Assembly (NCBI GenBank): GCA_937135955.1
Contig: CAKZOB010000083.1
Coordinates: 1-54,424 of the forward strand
From: an uncultured Anaerolineales bacterium
Lineage (GTDB): Bacteria; Chloroflexota; Anaerolineae; Aggregatilineales; Aggregatilineaceae
Direction: 5' to 3'
Length of the DNA stretch: 54,424 bases
A model generated the notes under the pieces. The model did not search any database and was not told the DNA's origin. It saw only the letters and a program-made list of their open reading frames with translations. A program made the translations under genes and the position numbers. Numbering within the stretch: position 1 is the first letter of the stretch; each line of letters starts with the position of its first letter. Positions 31,914 through 40,518 of the stretch are shown piece by piece.

Positions 31914-34721
31914 ATGAGCAGATCGAAGATGGCGGCGGGCGGTCGGCGTGTCACCGAACAGCCCGATTTGTCTGGGTCGCGCGGAAGTAGCGGACGGCGA
32001 CAGTCTTCCAGGGCGGAGACGAGCAGTGGCTCTCCGTCCGATAAGTCGCCGAAGCAGACCTCCAGGCGAAAGTCCACGCCTCCAGCAGAAACGACGCAGG
32101 CGAAGACTGCACGTCGTCCCCGCGTCCGTCCCACCATCGAAAAGCGCATTCCTCTTGGACAGAGGATGCGACAGACAGTCTCCCAGGCGATAACTACAAT
32201 CACAGACCCGGCTTTCTGGAAGACGATAGCGGGCCGATTGCCTCCGTGGGCGGGAGAAGTGGGGGCCATTTTACTGATGGTGCTGGGAGTTGTCGCACTC
32301 AATGCCCTGTTGAATAGCTCATCGCAGGCCCCCCTGGCTATCACTCTGTCGCGCACGCTCCGACAATGGTTTGGCCATGCCGCGTATGCGATCGCACTGG
32401 GCCTGCTGGCGGCAGGGGTCTTTCTGCTGTTGCCTCGTTTCGGTCGTCCTGTGCGGCTGAGCTGGCTGCAAATTGTCGGTCTGGAGATGGCTCTGGCGGC
32501 GCTCACCGCTTGGCTACACTGGTGGGCCAACGATCCGGAACCACGGGTACTGGCTCGTGAGGGAGGCGGCGGAGGATACCTGGGATGGGTGCTGACGGCA
32601 CTTGGGGAGCCTTTGGGCCGCGCGCTTTCCGCGGCGGTGCTGGGAACGCTAACCCTGGGCAGTGTTGTGCTGACGACCGAACTACGCCTACGGCATCTGG
32701 TACAGGCCATGCACTGGCTCCGCAGTCGCTTGCAGGCGAGGCTATCGCAACTGGACGAAGACCAGAATTGGGGTCGCGAGGAAGGGCCTTCGCCGACGGA
32801 TGATAGTCATTGGCCTGGCAGCTCGACAGGGCTGGGAGGCGGCGGACATGTGCCCCCAACGGACAGTAGTCAGCGCGGGACAGGGCCGGGCGCGATCGGT
32901 GACGGGTTGGCTGGCGGAAGTCCGAGCAGTGACGCGCAGGGTAACCCTGGTTCCAGGGCAGCGGTGAACCCACGTTTGACTAAGGCACAACGTCAGGAAC
33001 TGATTGCCCGCACGCGCGACGAACTGGGCACGGAAAACGGGCGCAGTCTGGTCGCGCCAGGGGGACGCACCGGTCGTCCCTCGGTTGTTCCACCGGAACT
33101 ACGTCAAACCCCTATCATCAACGGCGCGCGCGGACGCGGTCGGTCGGGGGGCACTAACGGAGGCGAGCGCCGTTTCACGGTGAAGGATTTCCGCGAGGCA
33201 AGGAAGGTAGGCAAACGCGATCCCAATCTGCCACCGCTGGAACTGTTGAGCGATCTCGAACTGAATGTGCCCACTGAGGAGGAGATCAATACCAACGCGC
33301 GCATCATCCGCGACACCTTGCTCGAATTCGACGTGGAGACTGAGGTCATTGACGTGAAAGTGGGGCCGACAGTGACCATGTACGCTGTCTCGCCCTTCAC
33401 AGAGCAGGTGACGGAGAATGGCGAACGGGTTGTCAACCGGGTGCGCGTGCATGAGATCACTGCACTCAACGGCGACCTGGCGCTGGCGCTTTCGGCCAAG
33501 CGCTTGCGCATCCAGGCACCGGTGCCCGGCCACTCATATGTAGGGGTGGAGGTGCCCAACCGGCAGCCCAGCACAGTGGCGCTGCGACCTGTGCTGGAAT
33601 CGGAAGCCTTCTACCGATACCGCAACCGTCCGCTGGCGATCCCGCTGGGCCGCGACACGGCGGGGGCTTCGTTTGTGACCGATCTGGCGACCATGCCGCA
33701 CTTGCTCATCGCGGGGACTACGGGGTCGGGCAAGTCCATTATGCTGGCGTCCATGACGACGGCGCTGGTGATGAACAACATGCCCGATCGCGTGCGGCTG
33801 GTGTTGCTCGACCCCAAGATGGTGGAACTGAGCCGTTTCAATGGGCTGCCACACCTGTTGGGACCCGTGGAGACCGAGCTAGATCGCATTGTGGGGGTGT
33901 TGCGCTGGGCCACCCGCGAGATGGATCGGCGTTATCGCCTGCTGGAAAAAGAAGCGGCGCGCAACATTGATGTCTACAACGCGGCGCTCGGTCGGCGTCG
34001 AGCCGATGAGCATCTGCCCTATATCGTGATCATCATTGATGAAATTGGCGACTTGATGATGCAGCGCCCGGACGAGACCGAACGCACTTTGACCCGTCTG
34101 GCACAGATGGCGCGCGCGGTGGGGATGCATCTGGTGGTGGCCACGCAGCGCCCAAGCGTGGACGTGATCACTGGCCTGATCAAGGCAAATTTCCCGGCGC
34201 GAATTTCCTTCGCTGTGGCGTCGGGGGTGGACTCGCGGGTCATTCTGGATACGACGGGAGCCGAATCGCTGATGGGGCGGGGCGATATGCTTTTCCTGGC
34301 TCCAGACGCAGCAGCCCCGCAGCGAATCCAGGGTTGCTACGTCTCAGACGAAGAGGTCACGGCGGTCGTGTCCTACTGGAAGCAGTGGTACACGGCGCAG
34401 ATAGAGGGGGGCCTGATGGAGCCGGTTACCATCGGCCCGTGGGAACGCGGTATGACACGCCGGGAGGTGCTTTCCGAGACCGATCCCATGTTGGAGGAGG
34501 CCATTGCGCTGGTGATCGAAGAGGGAGAAGCATCCGCGTCGCTGATCCAGCGCCGATTGGGGCTGGGCTATCCCCGCGCTGCGCGCATCATTGACCTGCT
34601 GCACGAACTAGGCATAGTCGGTGCGCCCAAACCAGGGGGGCGTTCGCGCGATGTACTGGTCAAGCCTGGCACCGATCCCTTCGAGCGAATTGTGGATAAG
34701 CGGTTGCAGAAGCGAGAGTAG
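31914..34721 (+). CDS. ftsK: DNA translocase FtsK/SpoIIIE
   Basis: FtsK pumps DNA during division so that chromosome ends are cleared from the septum. The 935 residues have a basic, Ser/Arg-rich N-terminus, four membrane segments (about 115-260, beginning AGEVGAILLMVLGVVALNAL), a Gly/Ser-rich linker, the alpha domain (NTNARIIRDTLLEFDVETEV), Walker A LIAGTTGSGKSIML near 605, Walker B YIVIIIDEIGDLMM near 705, VVATQRPSVDVITG, and a C-terminal gamma winged helix (ASASLIQRRLGLGYPRAARI). The start is uncertain: ATG 31914 is used, with only a weak ribosome site. Confidence 0.94.
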   Translation: MSRSKMAAGGRRVTEQPDLSGSRGSSGRRQSSRAETSSGSPSDKSPKQTSRRKSTPPAETTQAKTARRPRVRPTIEKRIPLGQRMRQTVSQAITTITDPAFWKTIAGRLPPWAGEVGAILLMVLGVVALNALLNSSSQAPLAITLSRTLRQWFGHAAYAIALGLLAAGVFLLLPRFGRPVRLSWLQIVGLEMALAALTAWLHWWANDPEPRVLAREGGGGGYLGWVLTALGEPLGRALSAAVLGTLTLGSVVLTTELRLRHLVQAMHWLRSRLQARLSQLDEDQNWGREEGPSPTDDSHWPGSSTGLGGGGHVPPTDSSQRGTGPGAIGDGLAGGSPSSDAQGNPGSRAAVNPRLTKAQRQELIARTRDELGTENGRSLVAPGGRTGRPSVVPPELRQTPIINGARGRGRSGGTNGGERRFTVKDFREARKVGKRDPNLPPLELLSDLELNVPTEEEINTNARIIRDTLLEFDVETEVIDVKVGPTVTMYAVSPFTEQVTENGERVVNRVRVHEITALNGDLALALSAKRLRIQAPVPGHSYVGVEVPNRQPSTVALRPVLESEAFYRYRNRPLAIPLGRDTAGASFVTDLATMPHLLIAGTTGSGKSIMLASMTTALVMNNMPDRVRLVLLDPKMVELSRFNGLPHLLGPVETELDRIVGVLRWATREMDRRYRLLEKEAARNIDVYNAALGRRRADEHLPYIVIIIDEIGDLMMQRPDETERTLTRLAQMARAVGMHLVVATQRPSVDVITGLIKANFPARISFAVASGVDSRVILDTTGAESLMGRGDMLFLAPDAAAPQRIQGCYVSDEEVTAVVSYWKQWYTAQIEGGLMEPVTIGPWERGMTRREVLSETDPMLEEAIALVIEEGEASASLIQRRLGLGYPRAARIIDLLHELGIVGAPKPGGRSRDVLVKPGTDPFERIVDKRLQKRE

Positions 34722-34752
34722 AATCAGCCGGCTACCCAATTGACCGGCTGGA

Positions 34753-34909
34753 AGTGCCTGCAAAGGGGGTCAGCGATTTGCTGGACGCGGGAGCATTCAC
34801 CTCATCCCCACTCGGCGTTCACATACCTCACTGCCTCCTGACTATGGTGGAAGCTGGAGGCGAGGTCAACCAAAGTGCCGCAAGTGGCCCGATCATATTT
34901 TGCACGCCC
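34753..34909. repeat. Intergenic repeat with imperfect terminal inverted repeats (GGTGCGTGCAAA family)
   Basis: The left end AGTGCCTGCAAAGGGGGTCA and the reverse complement of the right end (GGCGTGCAAAATATGATCGG) are imperfect matches to the family arms. The middle carries TTCACCTCATCCCC and GGAGGCGAGGTCAA arms. It fills the gap between ftsK and the promoter of the receiver protein. Confidence 0.65.
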
Positions 34910-34915
34910 CGCCAG

Positions 34916-34946
34916 TTGTGCGCTCAAAGCGGGTTGTGTGTATAAT
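34916..34946 (+). promoter_or_regulatory. Promoter of the receiver-domain gene
   Basis: TTGTGC (34916-34921), a long 19-base spacer, then a perfect TATAAT (34941-34946). It begins just outside the right arm of the repeat. Confidence 0.55.
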
Positions 34947-35008
34947 GCACTGCCTGAGGGGTAGGGCTGTCGCTGGATAAAGTGCCAGCAGAAATCGAGG
35001 GATAGCCC

Positions 35009-35467
35009 ATGGCTGAAGATTCCAGCCTTTTGTCTCAGCCGTTGTCGGCAGGATCGCCGCGCAGGATAGAGATAGGAGAGTCTGGCTCGCAGACTTACGG
35101 CGTGCTGATCGTCGAGGACACGATTGATCTGGCAACTATCGTCCGCCTGACGCTGGAGCGGCTGGGGCTGCGCGTGTGGCACGCAACGCATGGCAACCAG
35201 GCTATGGAACTCTTTCACGCGCAGCATCCGGACGTAGTCTTGCTCGACCTGGCGCTGCCCGATATTCCGGGCTGGCGGCTTCTGGAGGAAATGCGCCGCG
35301 TTCCGCACGATGGAGCAGGCCCGGCTTTTGTGGTCATCACCGCCTACGGTGATCCAGCCAATCGGCTGATGGGCAAGTTGCAAGGCGTGGACGGGTATCT
35401 GCTGAAGCCGTTCAAGCTGGCCGATATTGAAAACGCCGTGATGAGTGCTCTGCGCCTGCAGGTGTGA
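35009..35467 (+). CDS. Stand-alone response regulator receiver protein
   Basis: The 152 residues hold one receiver domain after a 30-residue Ser/Gly-rich lead: acidic pocket Glu36/Asp37 in VLIVEDTID, phosphoacceptor Asp80 in VVLLDLALPD, Thr111 in VVITAYGD and Lys133 in YLLKPFKL. There is no output domain, so it must act by protein contact (CheY/Spo0F-like). No sensor kinase is nearby. GAGGGAT precedes the ATG. The TPR gene starts immediately after and is probably cotranscribed. Confidence 0.9.
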   Translation: MAEDSSLLSQPLSAGSPRRIEIGESGSQTYGVLIVEDTIDLATIVRLTLERLGLRVWHATHGNQAMELFHAQHPDVVLLDLALPDIPGWRLLEEMRRVPHDGAGPAFVVITAYGDPANRLMGKLQGVDGYLLKPFKLADIENAVMSALRLQV

Positions 35468-35468
35468 C

Positions 35469-36656
35469 TTGCGCGTCAGGCATAAGCGCCATGCTCTGCT
35501 GGGCATGGGGGCGATAGTCTGGTTGATTGGTATGCTCTTCATCGGCCTGACGTGGCCCACTGATTTTTCTTCCGCCTTCTCTGCTCAGGCCGACAGGCTT
35601 TCCACGCTCACCGTTTCACCGACCCCTGATCCTTCAATACTCTTGCAAGAAGCCCGCCGGGCGATCGAGGCGCACGACTGGCCTGCTGCCGAGCAGACGT
35701 TGGTGACTCTGGTGACTGCTGACCCGGCGAACGCACAGGCCAGTCTGTTGCTGGGGTTGTTGCTGGCGCCTGTCGCCCCGGAGCGCGCCCAGCAGTGGCT
35801 GAAACGGGCAGAGGCGGATCCCTCGCAGGCAGAAAGCGCCCGGCAAGTCCTTGAAGTTCTGGCGAACCATACACCCTTGCGGGCGGATTTCTACACTGCT
35901 CTGGGGCTGACTATGTGTGGCCTGGATGAGTGGGCACTGGCTGAGCGGGCGCTACGCCTGGCGCTTGAGGCCAACGCTGCCAATCCGATCGCGCTGGCCT
36001 ACCTGGGATACGCCCTGGATCGACAGGGGGAAGACGGCTGGCCCTGGCTGGAACAGGCGCGGGCGATGGCACCTACCAGTCCACAGGTGCTCTATCTGGT
36101 AGGGATGCACTGGCGGCTGATCGGCGACCTGGAAGCCGCGCGACGTGCCCTGACACAAGCATACTGGGCTGCGCCCGATAATCCCGCGCTGGCTGCAGAG
36201 GTGGGACAAACCCTACAGGCGGCGGGCGACCTGGCCGGGGCGGAACGCTGGCTGCGCATTGCTGTCGGGCTTGCGCCGGATGAGGCGCGGTGGGCCGAGT
36301 TGCTGGCGACCTTCTACGCAGAGACTGGCTACAACCTGGAAGGGGCCGGTATGGTATTTCTGCAGCGGGCCTCCACCGACTTTCCTCAGAACGGGGTGCT
36401 GAAGGCCAGTCTGGCGTGGGCGATCTATCGTCAGGGGGACGCTGAGGCTGCGCTGGAGCAGTTGCAGGCCGCGGTAGAACTGGCTCCGCGGGACGTGCGG
36501 GTACACTACTATCTTGGCGCGGTGCAGGAACATCTTGGTGACGGGGAAGCGGCGCGGCTGGCTTATAGCACGGTGCTGACTCTGGTTCCGCGCGAATCCT
36601 ACTACGGCGAACTGGCCGCGCGAGGTTTGGTCAGGCTGAGCGCGACGGTCCCATGA
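35469..36656 (+). CDS. Membrane-anchored or exported TPR repeat protein
   Basis: The start is best placed at TTG 35469, one base after the receiver gene, with GCAGGTG upstream; an in-frame GTG at 35445 overlaps that gene. The 395 residues have an N-terminal hydrophobic segment (LLGMGAIVWLIGMLFIGLTW) that should be a signal anchor, a short Thr/Pro stretch, then about eight tetratricopeptide-like helix pairs (AIEAHDWPAAEQTLVTLVTA, ANPIALAYLGYALDRQGEDG, AALEQLQAAVELAPRDVRVH and similar). Such proteins are scaffolds; the partner is unknown. Confidence 0.8.
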   Translation: MRVRHKRHALLGMGAIVWLIGMLFIGLTWPTDFSSAFSAQADRLSTLTVSPTPDPSILLQEARRAIEAHDWPAAEQTLVTLVTADPANAQASLLLGLLLAPVAPERAQQWLKRAEADPSQAESARQVLEVLANHTPLRADFYTALGLTMCGLDEWALAERALRLALEANAANPIALAYLGYALDRQGEDGWPWLEQARAMAPTSPQVLYLVGMHWRLIGDLEAARRALTQAYWAAPDNPALAAEVGQTLQAAGDLAGAERWLRIAVGLAPDEARWAELLATFYAETGYNLEGAGMVFLQRASTDFPQNGVLKASLAWAIYRQGDAEAALEQLQAAVELAPRDVRVHYYLGAVQEHLGDGEAARLAYSTVLTLVPRESYYGELAARGLVRLSATVP

Positions 36657-36671
36657 GAGAGCGTATGAGGA

Positions 36672-36854
36672 GTCCTGATCGGTTGGGTCACCTCACCTCT
36701 TGCTCGGTGCGGGGGCGTTGACCTCACCCCCGCTCGGCGCTCGCGCGCCTCGCTGCCCCCTCCCGCGTCGGGGAGGGGGCAAGCTGAGCGAAGCGAGGCT
36801 GGGGGTGAGGTCAACCGCAGCCCAGCACACGCCCTGTCACAGTTTGCGCGCACC
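36672..36854. repeat. Composite intergenic repeat with nested 92-base palindrome
   Basis: It starts with GTCCTGATCGG and CACCTCACCTC, contains a palindrome (36720-36812) bounded by GACCTCACCCCC and GGGGGTGAGGTC and nearly identical to 19841-19933, and ends with the reverse complement of GGTGCGCGCAAACTGTGACA, an arm of the other repeat family. Two families therefore share parts. Confidence 0.65.
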
Positions 36855-36881
36855 TCTCAAAGGGGGTGCATTTCAGGTATC

Positions 36882-36936
36882 TCCGTAAATTCGGTTCTGT
36901 AGGGGCGCTGCTTGCTGCGCGACAGGAATTTACGGA
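36882..36936. repeat. Inverted repeat TCCGTAAATTC/GAATTTACGGA
   Basis: Perfect 11-base arms (36882-36892 and 36926-36936) enclose a centre that itself pairs CTGT with ACAG and GCGC with GCGC. The AT-rich arms differ in composition from the surroundings. It may be a small mobile palindrome or a transcribed hairpin. Confidence 0.6.
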
Positions 36937-37053
36937 TAGGTTGTTAATTCTGTGCCTACTTCCCCTTGCCATGCATGGGGAGGCCGGAAGGTGAGCCTTT
37001 CAAGCGGCCTTTAATCTGCACCGGAAGGTCTCCGGTCTCGACGCGCCCGAATG

Positions 37054-37062
37054 TGTTACAAT
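37054..37062 (+). promoter_or_regulatory. Extended -10 promoter for the lectin-like gene pair
   Basis: TGT directly before TACAAT (37057-37062), with no good -35. A start near 37069 would give a leader of about 40 bases to ATG 37110. Confidence 0.4.
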
Positions 37063-37109
37063 TTCACCGTTACAGTGCAGAAAGCTCTGTCGGCGGGAGA
37101 AGCCGCTAC

Positions 37110-37814
37110 ATGCAGGGAAAAGTGAGCGCCAGTGCTGCGGTCGTTCTTGTGCTGCTATGTATACTGTCAGCACGGGGTGCGGCGCTTAACGAGCGAGCCT
37201 GGGCAGAGGCGGAAGCGACAGTCACAGCTACGCCAGTGCCGATCCTACTCTTTGCCGACGACTTTGGCACCTACAGTGGTCGCTGGCGTGAGAGTTTCTC
37301 GGCCAAGGCGACGGCGGCTTACCGCGACGAGACGCTATGGATGCGCGTGGTGTCGCCGGGAGTCGCGGTGTGGTCGGTGCCAGACTTTCAAGCACCGCTG
37401 GCCGATTTCGACATCCAGGTGACGGTGCAGTTCAATGCGGGGCAATCCGATGGACAGGCGGGCATCCTGTTCGGCTACGCCGATGACGAACACTTCACGG
37501 CGGTGCTGCTCAGCGCAGAAGGAAGGATATATATACTGGCGCGTGATGGTCAGCAGTGGGAGGAACTCACGTCGCAAGAGGGGCTGATCAGCCCTGTCCG
37601 CTTTGGAGAGTCAGTGCTGGTGCGGATAAATCGAGTTGGCGTAGGGAATGACGCCCTCCTGACTGTAACTGTGGCGGGAGAGCCAGTTGCTGAGTTCACA
37701 TTGCCTGCGATCGGCCAGGGACGCTCGTTCGGGCTGATCGCGCGGGCAGGGCGGGGGTATGTGGATGTATCGTTTGATGAGGTGGTTGTCGTGACGAAGC
37801 GCGGAGAGGACTGA
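37110..37814 (+). CDS. Exported protein with concanavalin-A-like/LamG-type domain
   Basis: From ATG 37110 (CGGGAGAAG upstream) the protein has 234 residues: a signal peptide (MQGKVSASAAVVLVLLCILS), a short Thr/Ala stretch, then one beta-sandwich domain. Typical strands are LLFADDFGTYSGRWRESFSA, WSVPDFQAPLADFDIQVTVQ, GQAGILFGYADDEHFTAVLL, GRIYILARDGQQWEELT and a last RGYVDVSFDEVVVVTK. This is the jelly-roll pattern seen in DUF1080/LamG-like sugar-binding domains. The next gene carries the same domain. No catalytic residues can be assigned. The upstream in-frame extension lacks a ribosome site. Confidence 0.7.
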   Translation: MQGKVSASAAVVLVLLCILSARGAALNERAWAEAEATVTATPVPILLFADDFGTYSGRWRESFSAKATAAYRDETLWMRVVSPGVAVWSVPDFQAPLADFDIQVTVQFNAGQSDGQAGILFGYADDEHFTAVLLSAEGRIYILARDGQQWEELTSQEGLISPVRFGESVLVRINRVGVGNDALLTVTVAGEPVAEFTLPAIGQGRSFGLIARAGRGYVDVSFDEVVVVTKRGED

Positions 37815-37817
37815 AGT

Positions 37818-39203
37818 TTGACCGATGATAGCATTCAGCCGTTCTATCGTGTCTCGCCAGCCAGGGGCAGGCGCGGGCGATGGATGATGCGACTGGCACG
37901 AGCGCATTTTGCTCTCATTGGTGTCGTTCTGTTTGGCGCGGCGCTGGCCCTGCTCGTCTATCTGTTCACTCTGGAATTCAAGCGGGTGGAACTGAGCTGG
38001 CCACTGCGTATCGAACGCGCTGGTGACATCTACCAGGCGGCGGTGCAGTGGAAGATGGCCGCGGCAGTCGGGCTGGTGCTGGGCAGCGTGCTGTATTTCC
38101 GGGCGGCGAGCGCGCTGGAATGCCAGCGTAAGGGGGCTGTGCGCTGGATGCGGTTGGCAGCAACGCTGCTCCTGGCCAGCCTGCCCGCAGGTTTCGTGCT
38201 GTGGTGGAGGGCCGATCAGGGGGAAGCCCTGGGTACAACAACCCAGCTTGTTCAGGACGTGCAAACAGTGGTGCGCGTTGCCGCGCTGTTGCTCGTGGCG
38301 CAGGGCATCCTGGCCTTCTCATACTGGGTGCTGAGCACGCGCCCTCTTGCTGAGGAAACGGCTGCAGATGACCGGCAAGGAGCACATGCCAGGGGATGGG
38401 CGCGATTGGCCCGCGCCATCGTTATCGGGTGGCTGATCGTCTTGCTGGTGCTCGGTGTTGCTCTGGGAGTGCTGACCGACTGGCTTTACGAGCTGCCCGT
38501 AGCAAGACCCGAGCCGGGCGAACTGCTCTATGCCACGACCTTTGACGATTTCAATGACGAATGGGATTTGTACGCAGGACGGGACGCAGTGCAGGTGCAG
38601 TCAGTGCCTGATGACGGCGGGCAACCGGATCCGGCACTGGTCGTCGAATACGGTTCTGGTGCGCCGGACGAAGTAGTGTGGTCTGTGCTGGATCGCAAGT
38701 TCAGTGATTTCGATCTGCGTGTAACCGCTCGTTTGCTGGAAGGGCCGGTGGATCAGAATCAGTTCGGCGTCGTGTTTCGCTATCGCGACGAGAGCAATTT
38801 CTATATCTTCCGCATCAGCGCTGACGGCTACTATTCCCTGGGCAGAGTGCGTGATGGCGTCCAGGAGAAGATCAGCGATTGGGGTGTGAGCGAGTTGATT
38901 CGGCAGGGGAATGTTCCCAACGAAATCCGCGTGATCGGGTACGGCGATGAATTCCGCTTCTTTATCAATGGGCAGCCTGCACCACTGTGCCTGAAAGGCG
39001 AGAACGAAACCAGTATGTGGGCCAACTGGGAAGGCCCAGGGATCTGTTACACCTCCGAACCGACCGCTGTCTTCCACGACGATGCGTTTGGGCAGGGTCG
39101 CATTGGCTTGGCGGCGGGCACGATTGATGGGAGTGAGGTCGTGGTCGCGTTCGACGATGTCATTGTCACTGGCCCGGACCCGGCGGTTTGGGGTGAGGAG
39201 TGA
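37818..39203 (+). CDS. Polytopic membrane protein with C-terminal concanavalin-A-like domain
   Basis: The 461 residues begin at TTG 37818, with GGAGAGG of the preceding gene's end as ribosome site. Five hydrophobic segments are seen up to about residue 225 (starting HFALIGVVLFGAALALLVYL). They are followed by an outside beta-sandwich domain: LLYATTFDDFNDEWDLYAGR, WSVLDRKFSDFDLRVTARLL, QFGVVFRYRDESNFYIFRIS, GRIGLAAGTIDGSEVVVAFD. The domain parallels that of the previous gene strand by strand, so the two arose by sharing or duplication and may bind the same ligand. mtaB starts five bases later. Confidence 0.72.
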   Translation: MTDDSIQPFYRVSPARGRRGRWMMRLARAHFALIGVVLFGAALALLVYLFTLEFKRVELSWPLRIERAGDIYQAAVQWKMAAAVGLVLGSVLYFRAASALECQRKGAVRWMRLAATLLLASLPAGFVLWWRADQGEALGTTTQLVQDVQTVVRVAALLLVAQGILAFSYWVLSTRPLAEETAADDRQGAHARGWARLARAIVIGWLIVLLVLGVALGVLTDWLYELPVARPEPGELLYATTFDDFNDEWDLYAGRDAVQVQSVPDDGGQPDPALVVEYGSGAPDEVVWSVLDRKFSDFDLRVTARLLEGPVDQNQFGVVFRYRDESNFYIFRISADGYYSLGRVRDGVQEKISDWGVSELIRQGNVPNEIRVIGYGDEFRFFINGQPAPLCLKGENETSMWANWEGPGICYTSEPTAVFHDDAFGQGRIGLAAGTIDGSEVVVAFDDVIVTGPDPAVWGEE

Positions 39204-39207
39204 TCTC

Positions 39208-40509
39208 ATGCGCGTCTACCTGGAATCGACCGGCTGCCGCCTCAATCAGAGCGAGATCGAGACGCTGGGTCGTCAGTTTGAGCGAGCAGGGTGGCAGGTG
39301 GTCTCTTCGCCGGAGGCGGCGGATGTGTGCGTGGTCAACACCTGTGCCGTCACGCAGGAAGCGACGCGCACTAGCCGCATGATCTTGCGGCGTTTGAACC
39401 GGGTTAATCCGAACGCTCAACTGGTCGCGACCGGTTGTTACGCGCATCTGTCACCAGAACAGGTGGGCGTGTTGCCAGGGGTGACGTGGGTCATTGATAA
39501 CCTGCACAAGGAGCAGTTGGTACCGTTGGTCGCAGGAACACCTGGGCCGATCGATCCGTTTGACCGTGAGCCACTGGAACGCGAGTTCCGCCCCGGTGCG
39601 CTGGGGCGCACGCGCGCTTTCGTCAAAGTACAGGATGGCTGCAACAACCGCTGCACCTTTTGTGTCACCACCATTGCCCGCGGGCCGGGGCGCAGCCGAC
39701 CTATTGATGAGGTAGTGGCTGAAGTCAATTGCCTGGTGGCAGCGGGTTACCGGGAAGTAGTGCTCACGGGGGTACACCTGGGGTCATACGGACACGACTG
39801 GGGTCAGCGCGACGGGTTGAAGCGGCTGGTTCAGGCGCTCCTGGCGCGCACGGCAATCGCTCGTCTGCGCCTTTCGTCGCTGGAACCCTGGGACATTCCG
39901 CCGGATTTCTTCCAGTTGTGGGAAGACGCGCGCCTGTGCCGACACCTGCACCTGCCTTTGCAGAGCGGTTGTGACGCCACGCTCCGGCGCATGGCGCGGC
40001 GCACTTCGCAGGCGAGCTTCGCCGCGCTGGTCACGCGGGCGCGGGCGGCGATTCCCGATCTGGCCCTGAGCACCGATGTAATCGTTGGGTTCCCTGGCGA
40101 GACGGAAGCGGAGTTCGAGGAGAGCTATCAGTTCGTTCGCGAGATGGCGTTCATGAAGCTGCACGTCTTTCGCTATTCACCACGACCGGGGACAGCAGCG
40201 GCACGCATGGGCGGACAGGTGTCTCCCGAAGCCAAACACGAGCGGAGCGCGCGGATGCTGGCGCTATCGGAAGAAGGCGGGCGGCGTTTCCGGCAAGGCT
40301 TCGTCGGGCGGGTGTTGCCGGTGTTGTGGGAACAGGTCTCCGGCGCGTCGGAGCGCGGTTTCCTGAATGTGGGGCTGACGGACAACTACCTGCGCGTCAC
40401 TCTGGAAGCACCCGAAGTGCTAACGAATTGCATCGAACCTGTGCGGCTGGTGGAGGTCACGGATCAGGGCCTGAAAGCCGAACGGTGCCAGGTACCTTGT
40501 GCGAAATAG
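39208..40509 (+). CDS. mtaB: tRNA t6A37 methylthiotransferase MtaB
   Basis: MtaB adds a methylthio group to t6A37 of ANN-decoding tRNAs. From ATG 39208 (GAGGAG upstream) it has 433 residues: the N-terminal UPF0004 domain with cluster cysteines 10 (STGCRLNQSE), 46 (VVNTCAVTQ) and 77 (VATGCYAHL), the radical-SAM cysteines 145, 149 and 152 in VQDGCNNRCTFCVTT, HLHLPLQSGCDATLRRMARR, DVIVGFPGETEAEF, and a C-terminal TRAM-like part. LNQ instead of the MiaB pattern and the overall layout favour MtaB over MiaB or RimO. With elp3 and the Trm9-like gene it is a third tRNA-modification gene in the window. Confidence 0.93.
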   Translation: MRVYLESTGCRLNQSEIETLGRQFERAGWQVVSSPEAADVCVVNTCAVTQEATRTSRMILRRLNRVNPNAQLVATGCYAHLSPEQVGVLPGVTWVIDNLHKEQLVPLVAGTPGPIDPFDREPLEREFRPGALGRTRAFVKVQDGCNNRCTFCVTTIARGPGRSRPIDEVVAEVNCLVAAGYREVVLTGVHLGSYGHDWGQRDGLKRLVQALLARTAIARLRLSSLEPWDIPPDFFQLWEDARLCRHLHLPLQSGCDATLRRMARRTSQASFAALVTRARAAIPDLALSTDVIVGFPGETEAEFEESYQFVREMAFMKLHVFRYSPRPGTAAARMGGQVSPEAKHERSARMLALSEEGGRRFRQGFVGRVLPVLWEQVSGASERGFLNVGLTDNYLRVTLEAPEVLTNCIEPVRLVEVTDQGLKAERCQVPCAK

Positions 40510-40518
40510 GGGGAAAGG

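Larger units (their letters stand above)
36657..37053. other. Long intergenic region made of repeats
   Basis: About 400 bases without a gene. From left: a CCTGATCGG/CCTCACC block (36672-36698), the 92-base palindrome (36720-36812), a right terminal arm of the GGTGCGTGCAAA family (ending near 36854), and a separate inverted repeat (36882-36936). No ribosome site or protein-like open frame was found before 37110. Confidence 0.65.

Noticed and set aside
31896-31916. Six-codon leader peptide whose TGA overlaps the ftsK ATG
   Set aside because: Tempting as translational coupling, but too short to judge and without conservation evidence.
36966-37109. N-terminal extension of the first lectin-like protein
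   Set aside because: It precedes the predicted promoter and signal peptide and has no protein-like character.
39082-39207. Extension of MtaB into the preceding gene
   Set aside because: ATG 39208 has GAGGAG upstream and gives the exact family N-terminus; the extension overlaps the membrane protein gene.
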